Under the pieces are notes generated by a model that saw nothing but the letters and a program-made list of their open reading frames with translations, was not told where the DNA came from and ran no database searches. A stretch of DNA of 31,491 bases from Turicibacter sp. UBA7094 (lineage in GTDB: Bacteria; Bacillota_I; Bacilli_A; MOL361; Turicibacteraceae): assembly GCA_002493395.1 (NCBI GenBank), contig DKYS01000135.1, positions 1 to 31,491 of the forward strand, given 5' to 3'. Every line of letters starts with the position of its first letter. The first letter of the stretch is position 1. Below are positions 28,901 to 31,491 of the stretch, in pieces. The position numbers were made by a program, and so were the translations under genes.

Positions 28901-30997
28901 ATGAGCAGTAATGAATCACAGATTCAATTAAATAAAGATCGTGATATACAAAAAAATTGGTTTAAATTTATAATTTCACTCGGTATTTTTATTTTAAGTT
29001 TTAGCTACATTACGACCCAATTACGGTATCAAAATATATTCCCCTTAAATTATTTCGAGTCTTATCAGTACGCTTCCCAAATAGGAGAATTTTTAAATGA
29101 TTTTTATCTAAGTCAAATCGAATTGCCGAAACTCAAAATCCCTATTGAGGATATCGAAGTTACTAAAGATGAAATCCTAGAAGCAAGATTTGATGATACC
29201 CCCTATTCCAGCTATCTATATGATGAAAGTAATGGTGAATACATCTCAATATCCTCTTTAAGTGACGAACAAATTGAAGAAATCATTCGATATCATAAAT
29301 ATCAAACCAATCAAACAAAAATTGATGAATACTATGAAACAAGCCCTTATGATCAACAAGGAGCCTTTTATTATGATCTAAGTGATCGCGATGGAAATAA
29401 ATATACTAATCTCGCAAATGAGAAGGAGGACTATCTCAACGTCATTCCAATCCCTTATCATAAAAAAAATAATGAAAATTTTAGAACTACAGTTAATTCC
29501 TTTGCTTCCGATAAAGGGTTATCTGGAACACTATATTTACCGAAGTATTCTATGGGACATTCTTCTATTCAAAGTTCGTTTATTCATAGTACAATCATAA
29601 AAATTAGCTGGTTTATAGCAATAATACTAAATGTTATTCTATTGTACCCCATCTATCAAAGTTTCAGAAAAATCAGAGGAACAACGCTGGTAATTCCATC
29701 TCAATACCAATGGATAATAGAAAAATATTCTAATCTACCGATTGAATTTAAAGGAATTATTTTTGTAATCACATTAATTTTGATGAAAAATTTTCATATT
29801 GATTTCTATTCCTACTATTCGGTATTCTATATCATAAAATTTTTCATTCAAATTATCTTTATCTTATTTATTCTATGTATTCTTATTCTTCAAATCCAAG
29901 GAATTATCCACAGATTAAAAAAACCACAACTTCTTCAAAGAGAGTGGAAAACGGGATTTTATATGAGTAACCGAGAAGAATGGAGTAGATTTCCAATTTA
30001 TCGGAATATTTTCTTTAAAATATTTGTTTTTACAGCTACTCTTGGACTTTGGGGAGTCATTTGGGGGATGTCTATTGTCTCATTTGGACCCTTTATTTTA
30101 ATTACTCTCGCAAGTATAATGGTTATCCCCATTTTATTACTCTCAATCAAGAAGAAGTCTAAAAATCTTCAAATTATCGTTGATACCCTCTCGAAAATGG
30201 CCAATAATAAAAACACCTCAGAAATTATTGTTAAAGGACATGGAATTATTGCTGATACCTCAAGAGATATTAACACAATCCGTGAAGGATTCGCTTTATC
30301 TACACAAAAACAATCCGATAGCGAACGTCTAAAAACAGAATTAATTACGAACGTTTCTCATGATTTAAGAACGCCTTTAACGAGTATTCTAAATTATGTT
30401 GACTTGGCCAAAAGAAATAATATTAGTGAACAAGAGCGCCAAGAATACTTAACAATTATCGATAATAAGTCTAAGCGATTAAAGGTTCTGATTGATGATT
30501 TATTCGAGGCAAGTAAAATGGCGAGTGGGGCGGTTGAACTTCAAAAGGAAAAGGTTGATTTAGTGGCCTTGATGTATCAAACATTAGCCGAATATGATGA
30601 TCGATTTAAAGATAGGCGACTTGTAATTAAAACGAAAACAATGGATTCTAATATGTATGCCTATTGTGACGGAAGAAAAATGGCGCGAGTATTCGAAAAC
30701 TTATTTAGTAATATCATTAAATATGCCCAACCGGCAACACGAGTATATATTGAAATGACCTATGAGATTTCAGAAATAGTAATTATCTTCAAAAATATTT
30801 CAAATTATGAATTAGGGTTCAATGTTTCTGAATTATCCGAGCGATTTAAAAGAGGAGACAGCTCGCGGCATACAGAAGGTTCTGGACTAGGACTATCTAT
30901 CGTTAAGTCTATCTTAGAATTGCATGAAGCCGTATTTGAACTTTCGCAAGATGGCGACTTATTCAAAGTAATTATAAAAATAAAAAGGTACTCTTAA
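28901..30997 (+). CDS. Membrane sensor histidine kinase, two-component partner
   Basis: This 698-aa kinase has TM1 at about 21-40, an extracellular region of about 190 residues (41-230), TM2 (232-251), then further helices at about 281-298, 303-335 and 368-415, i.e. an unusual second membrane block. A linker and the DHp domain follow with NVSHDLRTPLTS (H487), then an ATPase domain with the N-box ENLFSNIIKYA (599-609), an F-box-like LSERFKRGDSS and the G2 box GSGLGLSIVKS (660-670). The usual DxGxG G1 box is absent: the position reads FKNISNYELGF. That is a known variant in a subgroup of Firmicutes kinases. The ATG has GGAG 11 nt upstream. Confidence 0.9.
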   Translation: MSSNESQIQLNKDRDIQKNWFKFIISLGIFILSFSYITTQLRYQNIFPLNYFESYQYASQIGEFLNDFYLSQIELPKLKIPIEDIEVTKDEILEARFDDTPYSSYLYDESNGEYISISSLSDEQIEEIIRYHKYQTNQTKIDEYYETSPYDQQGAFYYDLSDRDGNKYTNLANEKEDYLNVIPIPYHKKNNENFRTTVNSFASDKGLSGTLYLPKYSMGHSSIQSSFIHSTIIKISWFIAIILNVILLYPIYQSFRKIRGTTLVIPSQYQWIIEKYSNLPIEFKGIIFVITLILMKNFHIDFYSYYSVFYIIKFFIQIIFILFILCILILQIQGIIHRLKKPQLLQREWKTGFYMSNREEWSRFPIYRNIFFKIFVFTATLGLWGVIWGMSIVSFGPFILITLASIMVIPILLLSIKKKSKNLQIIVDTLSKMANNKNTSEIIVKGHGIIADTSRDINTIREGFALSTQKQSDSERLKTELITNVSHDLRTPLTSILNYVDLAKRNNISEQERQEYLTIIDNKSKRLKVLIDDLFEASKMASGAVELQKEKVDLVALMYQTLAEYDDRFKDRRLVIKTKTMDSNMYAYCDGRKMARVFENLFSNIIKYAQPATRVYIEMTYEISEIVIIFKNISNYELGFNVSELSERFKRGDSSRHTEGSGLGLSIVKSILELHEAVFELSQDGDLFKVIIKIKRYS

Positions 30998-31007
30998 TTA
31001 AATTATT

Positions 31008-31055
31008 CATAAAAAAAGCGTAGAAAAGGTAAAGTAATTCTACGCTTTTTTTATG
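31008..31055. terminator. Bidirectional terminator after the kinase gene
   Basis: The left arm 31008-31025 and right arm 31038-31055 are exact reverse complements over 18 bp (core GCGTAGAA/TTCTACGC) around a 12-nt loop, with A and T runs on both sides. Confidence 0.9.
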
Positions 31056-31491
31056 ATAAATATTTAGTTGAAAATATACCGCAAAAATAGTTACTTTGAG
31101 ACCAATCTCCTCCTCTACACTTTTATATTTATTTGTCTATCACTATACCTAATATCCACTCTCATTAGCGTATAACTATAAAGGTAACGATTCTCATAAA
31201 GTTTACACCTTCACCTCAAGATCTCTCAACAATTTTATTTATCATTTTAGGAAACGTAATGAAAAAATAATACTTTCTCCTATTATAAGATATTTAATGT
31301 TTGTTCTATGCATAAAAAAACATAAACAGAATCATTGTTACAGAATGAAGTTATCATACCTAATTCTTAATAAGTAAATCTATTTATGAGTCATTAACCC
31401 CTTAATACATTTAGAGATTCTCGATCCCGAATTCTTTTAAAATGGGGATATTCAGCAGGACAAATTTCGAATATCATAAAAAAAACATCCC
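31056..31491. other. Terminal intergenic region without a clear gene
   Basis: No gene with a ribosome site is seen. At the very end, plus-strand codons from 31398 read PLNTFRDSRSRILLKWGY then SAGQISNIIKKTS, helix-turn-helix-like, and run off the window. In the same frame an ATG (MSH) upstream is followed by a TAA at 31395-31397, so this could be a broken gene start, a frameshift remnant or chance. Confidence 0.3.

Noticed and set aside
1..31491. CRISPR arrays, tRNA or rRNA genes, intact insertion sequences, prophage genes
   Set aside because: No regularly spaced repeats, cloverleaf genes, transposase or phage proteins were seen on either strand.

Overview
The window is low-GC Bacillota DNA from an endospore former. 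It carries spoIIE, yabP, yabQ, divIC, yabR, rqcP (yabO), yabN and a yabM/SpoVB-type flippase, the block that in Bacillus lies between spoVT and tilS. AT-rich codon use, Gram-positive lipoproteins, strong Shine-Dalgarno (SD) sites and an aberrant short SpoIIE fit a gut lineage such as Turicibacter or a relative. The genus is an inference from gene content, not from a marker gene.

Layout. 1-1334: spoIIE (minus), without its usual membrane domain. 1740-3732: a plus-strand YtrA-type GntR/ABC module with its own promoter, operator and terminator, placed between spoIIE and yabR. 4172-5721: yabP-yabQ-divIC-yabR (minus), headed by a candidate sigma-E promoter. 5722-13697: about 8 kb that separates yabP from rqcP, which are adjacent in Bacillus. 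It holds a decayed gene, a possible structured element, an orphan NMT1/TauA-like lipoprotein (minus), and a divergent six-gene operon: a CUT1-type ABC importer (ATPase, binding lipoprotein, two permeases), a MenA/UbiA-type prenyltransferase, and a signal-less (predicted cytosolic) periplasmic-binding-protein-fold protein. 13757-16376: rqcP, a MazG-less yabN and the yabM-type flippase (minus). 16593-19164: an FAD oxidoreductase, two tiny membrane proteins and a GNAT with a C-terminal membrane anchor. 19148-20086: an M19 dipeptidase, convergent with the GNAT. 20199-24304: a MarR-controlled heterodimeric ABC exporter. 24719-26207: a YjiH-type membrane protein. 26247-27913: a GNAT and a divergent tocopherol-cyclase-like protein. 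27964-31055: a two-component system whose kinase gene is separated from the regulator by an internal terminator and tandem repeats. 31056-31491: no clear gene.

The strongest candidate for an undescribed system is the operon at 7769-13595. A sugar-type ABC importer is translationally coupled within itself and co-directional with a quinone-type prenyltransferase and a cytosolic binding-protein-fold protein, and a second binding lipoprotein is divergent. A possible reading is scavenging and prenylation of an exogenous aromatic (naphthoate-like) precursor, but the substrate cannot be read from sequence.

Coordinates use the start codon best supported by an SD site. In several genes an upstream in-frame GTG, TTG or ATG lies inside the SD or the promoter and was not used.
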